DNA of 21,947 bases from positions 1-21,947 of IMG/VR virus record IMGVR_UViG_3300042450_001213, one strand, 5' to 3'. The DNA is from a virus. A model generated the notes under the pieces. It saw nothing but the letters and a program-made list of their open reading frames with translations. It searched no databases and was not told the origin of the DNA. Positions 1 to 6,900 of the stretch are shown here, in pieces. Made by a program: the position numbers and the translations under genes. How positions within the stretch are numbered: position 1 is the stretch's first letter; every line of letters starts with the position of its first letter.

Positions 1-384
1 AACGCTGATGCAAATTTTTTCCTAGATGTGGGTTATGCAATTCAATTTGATGCCCCCTTTGATTGGATGGTAAGTGAAATATCTTCTGGGGTTAGATTAT
101 TTGACAGAGATACTGATTTCTTCACAAAGATAGATAAGGTATTAACTGAAAACACAAATCCCCAATATCAATCACATCCATATACTGATATATTTGCCTT
201 AAAGAAATTATTTGATTTTAGTTGTGTTAATATATCAATAGGATATTATGATTATCACACAAAGGATGAATATGTTGTTTTAGAAGATGTGGAGAAAGGA
301 ATTAAAATGGGCAGAGAAATGATAGAAAGTTTAGGATACGAGAAATATTACAAAAAATATAAACCATTAAGAATATTAGGATAA
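1..384 (+). CDS. M20-type zinc peptidase, C-terminal fragment (cut by left edge)
   Basis: The reading frame is open from base 1 and ends at TAA 382-384; a GTG at 28 exists, but the frame upstream of it stays coding-like, so the gene is truncated by the window and not short. The visible 127 residues resemble the C-terminal part of M20-family di/tripeptidases or carboxypeptidases. A QFDAP segment could carry a metal-ligand Asp, an HPYTDI segment follows, and then GYYDYHTKDEYV, whose HTxxEYV is the typical final metal-binding His region. The last helix (about 25 residues) fits the usual end of the family. Such an enzyme would hydrolyse short peptides in the cytoplasm; its role for a phage is unknown. 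It converges on the Clp gene with a shared terminator. Family assignment is by motif recall only; an M28 or M42 relative is possible. Confidence 0.6.
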   Translation, partial: NADANFFLDVGYAIQFDAPFDWMVSEISSGVRLFDRDTDFFTKIDKVLTENTNPQYQSHPYTDIFALKKLFDFSCVNISIGYYDYHTKDEYVVLEDVEKGIKMGREMIESLGYEKYYKKYKPLRILG

Positions 385-390
385 AAAGAA

Positions 391-420
391 AATGGGGGTC
401 AATGACCCCCATTTTTGTTT
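391..420. terminator. Bidirectional intrinsic terminator
   Basis: An inverted repeat, AATGGGGGT (391-399) against ACCCCCATT (405-413), is flanked by T-rich sequence on the + side (412-420) and an A-rich run on the other side (383-391), which becomes a T-run for minus-strand transcription. It lies between the convergent peptidase and Clp genes and can serve both. It overlaps the last codon of the Clp gene. Confidence 0.8.
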
Positions 421-2419
421 AGTTTATAATAACATTTTCATCTGCGACAGTTAAAGCGTATTTTGTATTTTCTTTAACTATATTGTTTAATACTTCATCT
501 GATATTAAATCTTCAATTTTATCTTGTATCGCTCTTTTAATTGGTCTAGCACCGTAAGTTTCATCGAATCCAACTTTTCTAATTAAATCAATTACTTTAT
601 CATCATAAGTGAATTCATAATTCGCATCACTCAATCTTTTCATTAATTTATTTAATTCTAATTTTGTTATTTCTTTAACATTATCATCTGTTAAAGTATT
701 GAACACGATTGTTTCATCAATACGATTTAAGAACTCTGGCGTAAAGAATTTTTTCAATTCTTTTAATAACATTTCTTTTTTAGCTTCTTCATTTCCGTAT
801 TTTGAATTACTAAAACTAATACCAGTTCCAAAATCTTGGAATTTTTTAATCCCCAAGTTTGAGGTTAATACGATGATTGTATTTTTAAAATTGACTGTTT
901 TACCTAGGCTATCAGTTAGATGACCATCATCTAATATTTGCAATAGTAAATTAAATACATCTTTGTGAGCCTTTTCAATCTCGTCAAATAAAATGATTGA
1001 ATAGGGGTTATTTTTAACTTTTTCAGTTAACTGACCACCTTCTTCGTGTGAAACATATCCTGGGGGTGAACCAATTAGTCTTGATATGGTGTGCTTTTCT
1101 TGGTATTCACTCATATCAATTCTTATAATTGATTTTTCATCACCAAATAATTGTTTTGCTAATTGTTTGGCTAACATAGATTTACCTACACCAGTTGAGC
1201 CTAAAAATATAAAGCTACCGATTGGTTTATTTGGATCCTTAATGTTTAATTTGTTTCTCTTTATTGATTTAACAATTGAATTTACTGCCAAATCTTGACC
1301 AATTACATTTTCTTTAAGTTTTTTATCCAAATCTATTAATACTTTCTTGTCGTCAACAGATAGATGAGATATTGGTATATTTGAGATTAATGAAATTGTT
1401 TCATACACATCATCTAACTCGACAATTTTCTTGTTTTCTAATGTATCTTTCTCAAATTTTTTATTTTCCGCTTCTAGTTTATTAAATAACTTTAATTCCT
1501 TATCTCTTATCTCGGCAGCCAATTCATATTGTTGGTTAATAACTACTTTCGTTTTCTCCGCTTTTAGTTCATTTATTTTTTCCTTCAATTTTTTAATTGA
1601 TTCTGGAATTTTAATGTCAATCTGTAATTTTGCACCAACTTCATCAATAATATCAAAAGCCTTGTCTGGGAAAGCACGATCGGTAATATACCTATCAGCA
1701 AGTTTCACACAAGCACTAATAATTTCTTTACCATACGAAACTTTATGATGGGACTCGTATTTGTCAATTGAATTATTAACAATTTGAATGGTTTCATCCA
1801 CATTAGGTTGGGTTAATTTTATCTTTTGGAATCTTCTGGCTAATGCCCCATCTTTCTCAAAAGATTTTTTATATTCATCAGTAGTTGTTGCACCAATACA
1901 TTGTATTTCACCAGATGCTAATGCTGGCTTAAATATATTAGCCCCATCCATAGCACCAGAGGAATTTCCAGACCCAATTAATGTATGTATTTCATCAATA
2001 AAAATAATAACATTTGGATTTTCGTTCAATTCTTGAATTATAACTTTTAATCTTTCTTCAAATTGTCCCCTATATTTTGTTCCAGCAACAACCGATGTTA
2101 AATCTAAATTAACAATTCTTTTATTTAATAAATTTTGAGGACCTTCACCTCTTGAAATCATTAGGGCTACACCCTCAACCAAGTTGGTTTTACCACAACC
2201 TGGGTCACCAACAATAATCGGATTATTTTTCTTTCGCCTTGATAGGATTTGAGCTAATCTCTTAACTTCTTTATCCCTACCAATAGACATATCTAACTTA
2301 TTCATCTCTGCTAATTTAGATAAATCCCTACTAAAATTATCTAAGACAGGTGTTTTAGACCCTGAGTTAGATTTCTTACCTTTCATTGCTTTTTCATCAT
2401 CAAAGAAATCAACATTCAT
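419..2419 (-). CDS. ClpC-like double AAA+ unfoldase without Clp N-domain
   Basis: Hsp100/Clp ATPase of 666 residues that would unfold or disaggregate proteins in the cytoplasm using ATP. Residues from the chosen start: first AAA+ module with Walker A GDPGCGKT (71-78), pore loop KYRGQ (115-119), Walker B IIFIDE (138-143) and arginine finger RR (195-196); a short middle region with a UVR-like QQYELAAEIRDKE stretch (about 296-308), as in ClpC and much shorter than the ClpB middle domain; second module with Walker A GSTGVGKS (407-414), pore loop GYVS (454-457), Walker B ILFDE (476-480) and sensor-2 GARPIKR (623-629). The Clp N-terminal repeat domain is absent; about 20 linker residues precede the first module. 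A GISF segment (533-536) sits where ClpC/ClpA carry the ClpP-docking loop. An in-frame TTG at 2449 is possible, but the ATG at 2419 lies 22 bases after a TATTTATA element, as in other genes here, so I prefer it. Confidence 0.93.
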   Translation of the reverse strand: MNVDFFDDEKAMKGKKSNSGSKTPVLDNFSRDLSKLAEMNKLDMSIGRDKEVKRLAQILSRRKKNNPIIVGDPGCGKTNLVEGVALMISRGEGPQNLLNKRIVNLDLTSVVAGTKYRGQFEERLKVIIQELNENPNVIIFIDEIHTLIGSGNSSGAMDGANIFKPALASGEIQCIGATTTDEYKKSFEKDGALARRFQKIKLTQPNVDETIQIVNNSIDKYESHHKVSYGKEIISACVKLADRYITDRAFPDKAFDIIDEVGAKLQIDIKIPESIKKLKEKINELKAEKTKVVINQQYELAAEIRDKELKLFNKLEAENKKFEKDTLENKKIVELDDVYETISLISNIPISHLSVDDKKVLIDLDKKLKENVIGQDLAVNSIVKSIKRNKLNIKDPNKPIGSFIFLGSTGVGKSMLAKQLAKQLFGDEKSIIRIDMSEYQEKHTISRLIGSPPGYVSHEEGGQLTEKVKNNPYSIILFDEIEKAHKDVFNLLLQILDDGHLTDSLGKTVNFKNTIIVLTSNLGIKKFQDFGTGISFSNSKYGNEEAKKEMLLKELKKFFTPEFLNRIDETIVFNTLTDDNVKEITKLELNKLMKRLSDANYEFTYDDKVIDLIRKVGFDETYGARPIKRAIQDKIEDLISDEVLNNIVKENTKYALTVADENVIIN

Positions 2420-2433
2420 AGCTTTTATTTTTT

Positions 2434-2441
2434 TATAAATA
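2434..2441 (-). promoter_or_regulatory. Candidate late promoter element of the Clp gene
   Basis: Reads TATTTATA toward the Clp gene, 22 bases before the ATG at 2419, followed by an A-rich leader. It is the same element as seen before nine other genes in this window. Read on the + strand it is TATAAATA, the T4 late promoter octamer, so its orientation is not certain. Confidence 0.5.
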
Positions 2442-2472
2442 TCATACAATTTTCGGACTAATCAAATATTTT

Positions 2473-2536
2473 TGACAAATTGTCATAAATATAATAAAGA
2501 ATATGACAAATAGTCATACTATATGACAAAATGTCA
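2473..2536. promoter_or_regulatory. Three TGACA-N3-TGTCA palindromes (operator-like)
   Basis: Three 13-base near-perfect palindromes lie between the divergent Clp and Hsp20 genes: TGACAAATTGTCA (2473-2485), TGACAAATAGTCA (2504-2516) and TGACAAAATGTCA (2524-2536). The second has one mismatch in its right arm. Their starts are 31 and 20 bases apart, about three and two helical turns, so a dimeric regulator could bind them on one face. The cognate regulator is not in the window. The arms do not match the CIRCE element. Confidence 0.65.
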
Positions 2537-2585
2537 TATAAAAATAAATTGGCATTTAATTTGACTTTATGAAAAAAAAAATAAA

Positions 2586-2593
2586 CATTTATA
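2586..2593 (+). promoter_or_regulatory. Candidate late promoter element of the Hsp20 operon (variant)
   Basis: CATTTATA followed by an A-rich leader, 20 bases before the ATG at 2606. It differs by one base from the TATTTATA element before other units, and it is the weakest member of the set. Confidence 0.35.
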
Positions 2594-2605
2594 AAAATTA
2601 AAATT

Positions 2606-3019
2606 ATGAAAGACAGAGATTATTTAGCAGAGTTATTATTTGGATTATCAAATCCATTTGCCCCATCAAGTTCGTTTGGGTTTACATCAGATTCCACTTA
2701 TGGACCTTATGGGGTTAAACATAATACCTATGATAGCGAATATGATATTGAATTAACTAAGGATGGCGCATACATATCCTTTGAAGTCCCCGGATTTACC
2801 AAAGATAACTTAGAAATATCTATAGAAGATAGAGTTATTATAATTAAAGGTGAAAGAATTATCAACAAGAAAGGTGTTGTTAAAAATATACTTCACAATT
2901 ATAAAGTTGATAGTAACTTTAATGAATCAAATATTGAAGCTACGGTATCAAATGGTATTTTAACATTATTTTTACCAAATTATATCGCTAAATCTAAAAA
3001 AACAATAACAATTAACTAA
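2606..3019 (+). CDS. Hsp20 / alpha-crystallin small heat shock protein
   Basis: A 137-residue ATP-independent holdase that keeps unfolding proteins soluble for refolding by other chaperones. An N-terminal arm rich in Ser, Phe, Gly and Pro (1-40) precedes an alpha-crystallin domain (about 43-135). The family signatures visible are FEVPGFTKDNLEISIEDRVI (59-78), a following KGER strand, and near the end ATVSNGILTLFLPN, the conserved A-x-x-x-NGxLxxxxP region. Length is normal for bacterial Hsp20. T4-like cyanophages are known to carry Hsp20 genes, so a phage copy is not unprecedented. The ATG lies 20 bases after a weak late-type element, and the palindromes upstream suggest extra control. The stop codon at 3017-3019 directly abuts the next start. 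Confidence 0.93.
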   Translation: MKDRDYLAELLFGLSNPFAPSSSFGFTSDSTYGPYGVKHNTYDSEYDIELTKDGAYISFEVPGFTKDNLEISIEDRVIIIKGERIINKKGVVKNILHNYKVDSNFNESNIEATVSNGILTLFLPNYIAKSKKTITIN

Positions 3020-3451
3020 ATGACAAAAGTAAAAATTGACACAGCAAAAGGAGTTATGATTGCTGAATTGTATGACAACGAAACTCCAATTACAGTTGAT
3101 AATTTCAAAAAATTAATCAGCGAAGGCTTTTATAATGGATTAAATTTCCATAGGGTTATTCCCAACTTTATGATGCAAGCAGGTTGTCCAAATGGAGTTG
3201 GAACTGGTGGCCCAGGATATACCATTAAATGTGAGGTTAATGCTGATAAGCAACACCACGATAGGGGGGTATTGAGTATGGCTCATGCTGGTAGGGATAC
3301 TGGGGGATCACAATTCTTCATATGTTATAATAGGCAAGGTGTTGCTCATTTGGATGGAAATCATACATGCTTTGGTAAAGTTGTTGATGGGTTGGATGTA
3401 ATTGATTCAATTAGCCAAGGTGATTTAATAAATAGTATTTCAATAATTTAA
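3020..3451 (+). CDS. Cyclophilin-type peptidyl-prolyl cis-trans isomerase
   Basis: A 143-residue single-domain cyclophilin, which speeds cis/trans isomerisation of X-Pro bonds during folding. The catalytic FHRVIPNFMMQAG segment (43-55) contains the key Arg45, with Phe50 and Gln53; MAHAG (87-91), SQFFI (97-101) and HLDGNHTCFGKV (110-121) complete the active-site set. No signal peptide is present, so it should act in the cytoplasm. The start codon follows the Hsp20 stop with no gap, so the two are almost certainly co-translated. Cyclophilins of this compact kind are common in bacteria including Bacteroidota; a copy inside a phage structural region is unusual and suggests acquisition from a host. 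All active-site residues appear intact. Confidence 0.93.
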   Translation: MTKVKIDTAKGVMIAELYDNETPITVDNFKKLISEGFYNGLNFHRVIPNFMMQAGCPNGVGTGGPGYTIKCEVNADKQHHDRGVLSMAHAGRDTGGSQFFICYNRQGVAHLDGNHTCFGKVVDGLDVIDSISQGDLINSISII

Positions 3452-3455
3452 AAAT

Positions 3456-3920
3456 ATGAAAAATTTTATATTATTTTTGGGTTTAATATCCATTTTTTCT
3501 TGTGAAAAAGAAGTTGTGCAAACAAAAGATGTTGTGAATGCAAAACAAATAAATGCTGTTATTTTAACAATTGATTCTATAACAAAATATTCTAGCATAA
3601 ATGAAGATTGGTTTTCAATTGCCTCAAATAAATCTTATAATGTTTCAACTGAATTTTTTAATAATGATTCATTGGGTAATATCACCAACTTAACAAATAT
3701 CATAATTGATAGTAATTATACTGTTGAATATAAACTATATCCATCAACCAAAAGTAATATAACTATTCTGGATAAGAATAAAACTGGGAATAATTTGGGA
3801 TTACTTTTCAATATAAAGACAACAACACCTGAATTTGGTTTTATGGATGTTAAAGTTTATAACAATAACTGTGAATCTATTTTCAAATATCAATATTCAT
3901 TTATTGTAGCAACACCTTAA
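3456..3920 (+). CDS. Predicted lipoprotein of unknown function
   Basis: This 154-residue protein begins with a short positively charged n-region (MKN), a hydrophobic stretch (FILFLGLISIF) and a lipobox-like IFSC, with Cys16 as the likely lipidated residue. The residues after the Cys, EKE, are charged, which in Bacteroidota lipoproteins is compatible with export to the cell surface. The rest is Asn/Thr/Ser-rich and predicted mostly beta strand, without a domain I recognise. It follows the cyclophilin by 4 bases and closes the operon before a strong terminator. In phages, lipoproteins made during infection can block receptors (T5 Llp is the known case), so a superinfection-exclusion role is a reasonable guess, not shown by the sequence. 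Confidence 0.75.
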   Translation: MKNFILFLGLISIFSCEKEVVQTKDVVNAKQINAVILTIDSITKYSSINEDWFSIASNKSYNVSTEFFNNDSLGNITNLTNIIIDSNYTVEYKLYPSTKSNITILDKNKTGNNLGLLFNIKTTTPEFGFMDVKVYNNNCESIFKYQYSFIVATP

Positions 3921-3948
3921 TATTATTTAAGTGTATTTTTCCATTACA

Positions 3949-3980
3949 CCCCCATTCTTAATTAGTCTGGGGGTTTTTTT
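3949..3980 (+). terminator. Intrinsic terminator after the chaperone operon
   Basis: Stem ACCCCCA (3949-3955) against TGGGGGT (3968-3974), 12-base loop, then a run of T to 3980. It is almost identical in stem, loop and tail to the terminator at 9034-9065. Confidence 0.88.
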
Positions 3981-3987
3981 ATTTTGT

Positions 3988-4004
3988 TATATTTATATAT
4001 AAAA
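3988..4004 (+). promoter_or_regulatory. Candidate late promoter TATATTTATATATAAAA
   Basis: Located just after a terminator, with its TATTTATA core at 3990-3997, 24 bases before the ATG at 4014. The same 17-base string recurs at 5034-5050 and, with one difference, at 9074-9090. Confidence 0.6.
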
Positions 4005-4013
4005 TATCAAATC

Positions 4014-4256
4014 ATGGGAATCACAAAAGAAATTATAAGTGGGACTAAAATTATTAACGAAATTAAATCTAGTAACATTAAGAAAAGCGAATATGACTTA
4101 AATACGAAAAAGTTATTGATTACATTCAATAATGATATTATGTATGAGTATGACGATGTTCCACATAAATTATATACTCAATTTAGATTATCAGAATCTC
4201 AGGGTAAATTCTTTAGCACAAATATTGCTAAAAATTTTAAATATGTTAAAAAATGA
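4014..4256 (+). CDS. KTSC-domain protein
   Basis: An 80-residue protein resembling the KTSC domain, first described as similar to the C-terminal part of some lysyl-tRNA synthetases and widespread in small phage and bacterial proteins. Visible features are a central KSSNI..YD motif region, a strand pair around LLITFNNDIMYEYDDVP, and the LYTQFRLSESQGKFFSTNI segment typical of the domain end. The frame is open upstream to 3984, but those codons lie within the putative promoter, so ATG 4014 is the better start. Its stop overlaps the next start as ATGA, so it is translationally coupled to the nucleotidyltransferase. The biochemical role of KTSC proteins is not established; RNA binding has been suggested only by analogy. 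Confidence 0.75.
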   Translation: MGITKEIISGTKIINEIKSSNIKKSEYDLNTKKLLITFNNDIMYEYDDVPHKLYTQFRLSESQGKFFSTNIAKNFKYVKK

Positions 4257-4996
4257 AAGATAATATAATTCAAAGTTTTGTAGTTAAAGACACCTTGAAC
4301 CCCAAGGTTTGGGAATCACCAAATGATATAAAGAAAGCAAAAATTAAATCTGAAATTAAAAAGGGTTTATTAGATATTGCAAAAGAATTTATTGAATTTC
4401 TGGATGAGGAAGTCTTTATTGAGGACATAATTCTTACTGGTTCATTATCAAATTATAATTGGTCGGAATATTCAGATTTTGATTTACATATTATTATTGA
4501 TTTGGAACAATTTGATGACGAAGGAGAAGTATATTTAAAATTATTTTCAGCAAAGAAATTAATATTTAATGATAAACACAATTTAACCATAAAAGGCTAT
4601 GATGTTGAGGTTTATCCCCAAGATTCAAAAGAGAAACACACAGCAGAAGGGCAATATTCATTAATGAATAGTGAGTGGTTGGTTGTCCCCAAGAAAGAGA
4701 AACCCCCAATCAACAAGCCAAAATTAAAATTAAAAATTGACCATTGGGTTGAAGTTGTTAAAAAGACATTAATGACAGCTGATAAAGCATCATTAAAAGT
4801 TGCCAAAGAGAAAATGACCAAATTAAGTGATAAATTAAGAAAATTCAGAAAACGAGGTTTGGAAACTGGGGGCGAATTTTCAAATGAAAATTTGGTATAT
4901 AAATATTTAAGAAGGTCTGGGTTATTGGATAAAATATTTAATTATCAATATAAGAAGAGAACCAAAGAATTATCTATTGAGAATGAAATTTATTAA
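4253..4996 (+). CDS. Nucleotidyltransferase-superfamily protein
   Basis: This 247-residue protein has a pol-beta-type nucleotidyltransferase core. The motif GS-x10-DFD (Gly63-Ser64, then Asp75 and Asp77) provides two metal-binding carboxylates, and the strand YDVEVY (116-121) gives the third acidic position (Glu119). Such enzymes transfer a nucleotide from NTP to protein, RNA or small-molecule acceptors; the acceptor here is unknown. The C-terminal part (about 160-230) is basic and helical and may bind nucleic acid. It overlaps the KTSC gene by 4 bases. Related putative nucleotidyltransferases occur in other T4-like phages. Alternatives are toxin-type (MNT/AbiEii-like) enzymes, but no HEPN or AbiEi partner is present, so an antitoxin/defence pair is not supported. 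Confidence 0.75.
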   Translation: MKDNIIQSFVVKDTLNPKVWESPNDIKKAKIKSEIKKGLLDIAKEFIEFLDEEVFIEDIILTGSLSNYNWSEYSDFDLHIIIDLEQFDDEGEVYLKLFSAKKLIFNDKHNLTIKGYDVEVYPQDSKEKHTAEGQYSLMNSEWLVVPKKEKPPINKPKLKLKIDHWVEVVKKTLMTADKASLKVAKEKMTKLSDKLRKFRKRGLETGGEFSNENLVYKYLRRSGLLDKIFNYQYKKRTKELSIENEIY

Positions 4997-5002
4997 ATTT
5001 TA

Positions 5003-5050
5003 TTTTTGCTATACTAATAATTAATATATTTGATATATTTATATATAAAA
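5003..5050 (+). promoter_or_regulatory. Tandem promoter candidates: host-like plus late-type
   Basis: TTTTTG (5003-5008) and TATATTTG (5025-5032) resemble the Bacteroidota -33 TTG / -7 TAnnTTTG pair, though the 16-base gap is shorter than usual. Immediately downstream is TATATTTATATATAAAA (5034-5050), identical to the late-type element at 3988-4004, 25 bases (from core 5036) before the ATG at 5061. The late-type part is the better supported of the two. Confidence 0.5.
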
Positions 5051-5060
5051 ATAAAATAAA

Positions 5061-5255
5061 ATGGCTATACTAAGTGCTAATACTTTTTATGAATATACCA
5101 AAGGTATGTTGGGGTTTTTTAACGGGCAACCTTTAACTGGAACAACACAAGTTCCCCATCCAGAAACAACTATTCGCAATTTAACTGGGGGTACTGATAC
5201 AGTTATTGAATTATCTGCCGTAAAATTAGGTGGAATTAATGGATTAAATAATTAA
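5061..5255 (+). CDS. Small unknown protein, first gene of a structural-type block
   Basis: A 64-residue protein starting at an ATG in an A-rich leader directly after the late-type element. It has an amphipathic N-terminal segment (AILSANTFYEYTKGMLGFF), a Gly/Thr/Pro-rich middle and a short C-terminal strand region (DTVIELSAVKLGGI). No Cys, signal peptide or membrane span is convincing. I do not recognise it. Its position at the head of the block of coupled genes that runs to the terminase, and its own apparent promoter, suggest it is made late in large amounts, possibly as a small virion component; this is inference from context only. Confidence 0.65.
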   Translation: MAILSANTFYEYTKGMLGFFNGQPLTGTTQVPHPETTIRNLTGGTDTVIELSAVKLGGINGLNN

Positions 5256-5266
5256 AAAAAAATAAA

Positions 5267-6511
5267 ATGAGTAAATTAAAACCAATTGGAAGTGAAAAGC
5301 TACAAGGTAGCCAAAAACTAAATAGAATGTTGGAAATTGCAATGTACAAAGAAGTGAATAAAAGTACATTAAATGAAAACTTCACAAATGAGTATAATAT
5401 AAGTTTACCAGATGGTTATCAATATTCTATTGTAAAAGAAAAATCAGGTTATATAATAAAAAAAGGTTTAAATGAATCAACTTTAGATTACATAGAACCA
5501 ATGAAGAATAGAACTTATTATAGATCATATTCACAAGCGTTTAAAAAATTAAATTTAATTACAAAAGAATTAAATGAATTATACGATAATCCAAATGGAG
5601 TGTCGTTATTTGGCGAACAGAAAAAATACACTTTAAAAACACCAACACCCCCACCACCTCCAGCGCCAGTTGATGAGCCAGCACCAGCACCACCACCAGT
5701 TCCACAACCTGAATTACCACCATCACCTCTTGATGGGGGCGGAGCACCACCTATGGATGATAGTGGTATGCCACCATCTGATGATATGGGAGACATGCCA
5801 CCTATGGATGATATGGGTGATATGCCTATGGATGACGAAATGGGTGATGATATGATGGATAAAGGTGATAAAGGTGAAGAAAAGGTTACATTTAAAACAA
5901 TCCAGAAATTAACAGGTAGATTAACACAAAAAGTTAGGGCATTAGAAAATGAAGATGGATTAACATCTGAAGAAATAAAATATGTTGTAAACATGGTATT
6001 ATCTTCTTTGAATTTAGATATATTAGAAGAAGATGATAAAGATGATATTATAGCAAAAATTGATGGTTCTGATGAAGAAGGTGGTGAAGAATCTATGGGA
6101 GATGAAGGTATGCCACCTATGGATGACATGGATGGTATGGGCGAACCACCTATGGATGATACTGGTATGCCACCTGCTGACGATATGGGTGAACCTATGC
6201 CAGAAATGACTGAGGATTATGATAACGAAGGTTACCAATATGGAGGTAGATTTAATGAATCAAAAATTGATAGAATCATTTCAAATTATTTTGAAAAATC
6301 CCCTAATGAACCTAAAACAGATAAAAGATTAATAGAAAACTTTAAAAAAGTTAGGAATTTATCAAAAAGTATGTTACAATTAGAAACATCGAAATCTTTT
6401 TTGAAAAAAAATAAAAATTATAATGTTATTGGTATAACAAATTTAGATAATATTATTTTAGAAAGTAAAAATAACAAAGTAAAGATTGATAAGAGAGGAA
6501 ATATTATATGA
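5267..6511 (+). CDS. Low-complexity acidic/proline-rich protein, probably virion-related
   Basis: 414 residues with mixed architecture. A basic N-terminal region (1-125) is followed by a Pro-rich linker (about 126-160), a Met/Asp/Pro repeat tract built on PPMDDMGDM units (about 162-200), a compact helical segment starting VTFKTIQKLTGRLTQKVRAL and running to about 265, a second acidic tract (about 270-320), and a basic Lys/Asn-rich C-terminus. The helical segment between two disordered tracts is the only part likely to fold. It follows the small gene at 5061 by 11 bases and overlaps the next gene by 4 bases (ATGA). The same kind of Met/Asp tracts appears in the portal C-terminus and in the scaffold gene. 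No enzyme motif was seen; a scaffold-like or structural role is inferred. Confidence 0.75.
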   Translation: MSKLKPIGSEKLQGSQKLNRMLEIAMYKEVNKSTLNENFTNEYNISLPDGYQYSIVKEKSGYIIKKGLNESTLDYIEPMKNRTYYRSYSQAFKKLNLITKELNELYDNPNGVSLFGEQKKYTLKTPTPPPPPAPVDEPAPAPPPVPQPELPPSPLDGGGAPPMDDSGMPPSDDMGDMPPMDDMGDMPMDDEMGDDMMDKGDKGEEKVTFKTIQKLTGRLTQKVRALENEDGLTSEEIKYVVNMVLSSLNLDILEEDDKDDIIAKIDGSDEEGGEESMGDEGMPPMDDMDGMGEPPMDDTGMPPADDMGEPMPEMTEDYDNEGYQYGGRFNESKIDRIISNYFEKSPNEPKTDKRLIENFKKVRNLSKSMLQLETSKSFLKKNKNYNVIGITNLDNIILESKNNKVKIDKRGNII

Positions 6512-6900
6512 ACAATTTAATTTTCATAAACGCATTAGGTACAAATTATAGAGGTGATAATATATATGAGTTTATATTTTCATCATCGAAATCTGCTTGG
6601 GGGGAGGATTGGGAATCTAAACCAGCAAACGGTAACCCCAGACCACCAGATTTAGAGTATGTTAGTAAAGTAGGAACATTAAATGCAAAATCATATATAT
6701 TTGAACTAGTACAAAACTCGGATTATTTTTCAATGAATGATTCTGTTGAAGGTATAATAGCATTAGGCTGGGAAATGGATGAGGATATCAAAAATCGTCT
6801 TATTTTTAGATTTGGGGAAACCGAAGAAAATATAAAAAATAAACTTTATTCAAGGGATTTAATCTTAGAATTTGAAAAAATTAGTGTTTATGAGAATTAA
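6508..6900 (+). CDS. Unknown conserved-looking 130-residue protein
   Basis: A soluble protein with an alternating strand pattern, Trp-rich in the middle (SAWGEDWESKPANGNPRPP at about 27-45) and ending in acidic and basic helices. The phrases YEFIF, WGEDW, LVQNSDYFSM and ALGWEMD look like a globular fold, not low-complexity filler. I cannot assign a family. The ATG overlaps the previous stop as ATGA, and its own end overlaps the next gene by 11 bases, so it belongs to the same coupled block leading to the terminase. No signal peptide or membrane segment. Confidence 0.75.
   Translation: MNNLIFINALGTNYRGDNIYEFIFSSSKSAWGEDWESKPANGNPRPPDLEYVSKVGTLNAKSYIFELVQNSDYFSMNDSVEGIIALGWEMDEDIKNRLIFRFGETEENIKNKLYSRDLILEFEKISVYEN

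Noticed and set aside
2472-2495. Sigma-70-like TTGACA (2472-2477) and TATAAT (2490-2495)
   Set aside because: The spacer is only 12 bases, and TTGACA is simply the edge of the first palindrome; not a credible promoter pair.
2569-2601. Ten-codon leader peptide (ATG at 2569) before Hsp20
   Set aside because: Lys/Asn/Ile codons from an A-rich run; no attenuator hairpin and too short to distinguish from chance.
4253-4996. Nucleotidyltransferase plus neighbour considered as a toxin-antitoxin pair
   Set aside because: No HEPN or AbiEi-type partner; the KTSC neighbour is a different kind of protein and the pair sits in a late phage unit.
5518-6129. Antisense open frame of 203 codons opposite the acidic/Pro-rich gene
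   Set aside because: Ser/Gly/Pro-only low complexity mirroring the GAT/CCA repeats; no promoter or start context.
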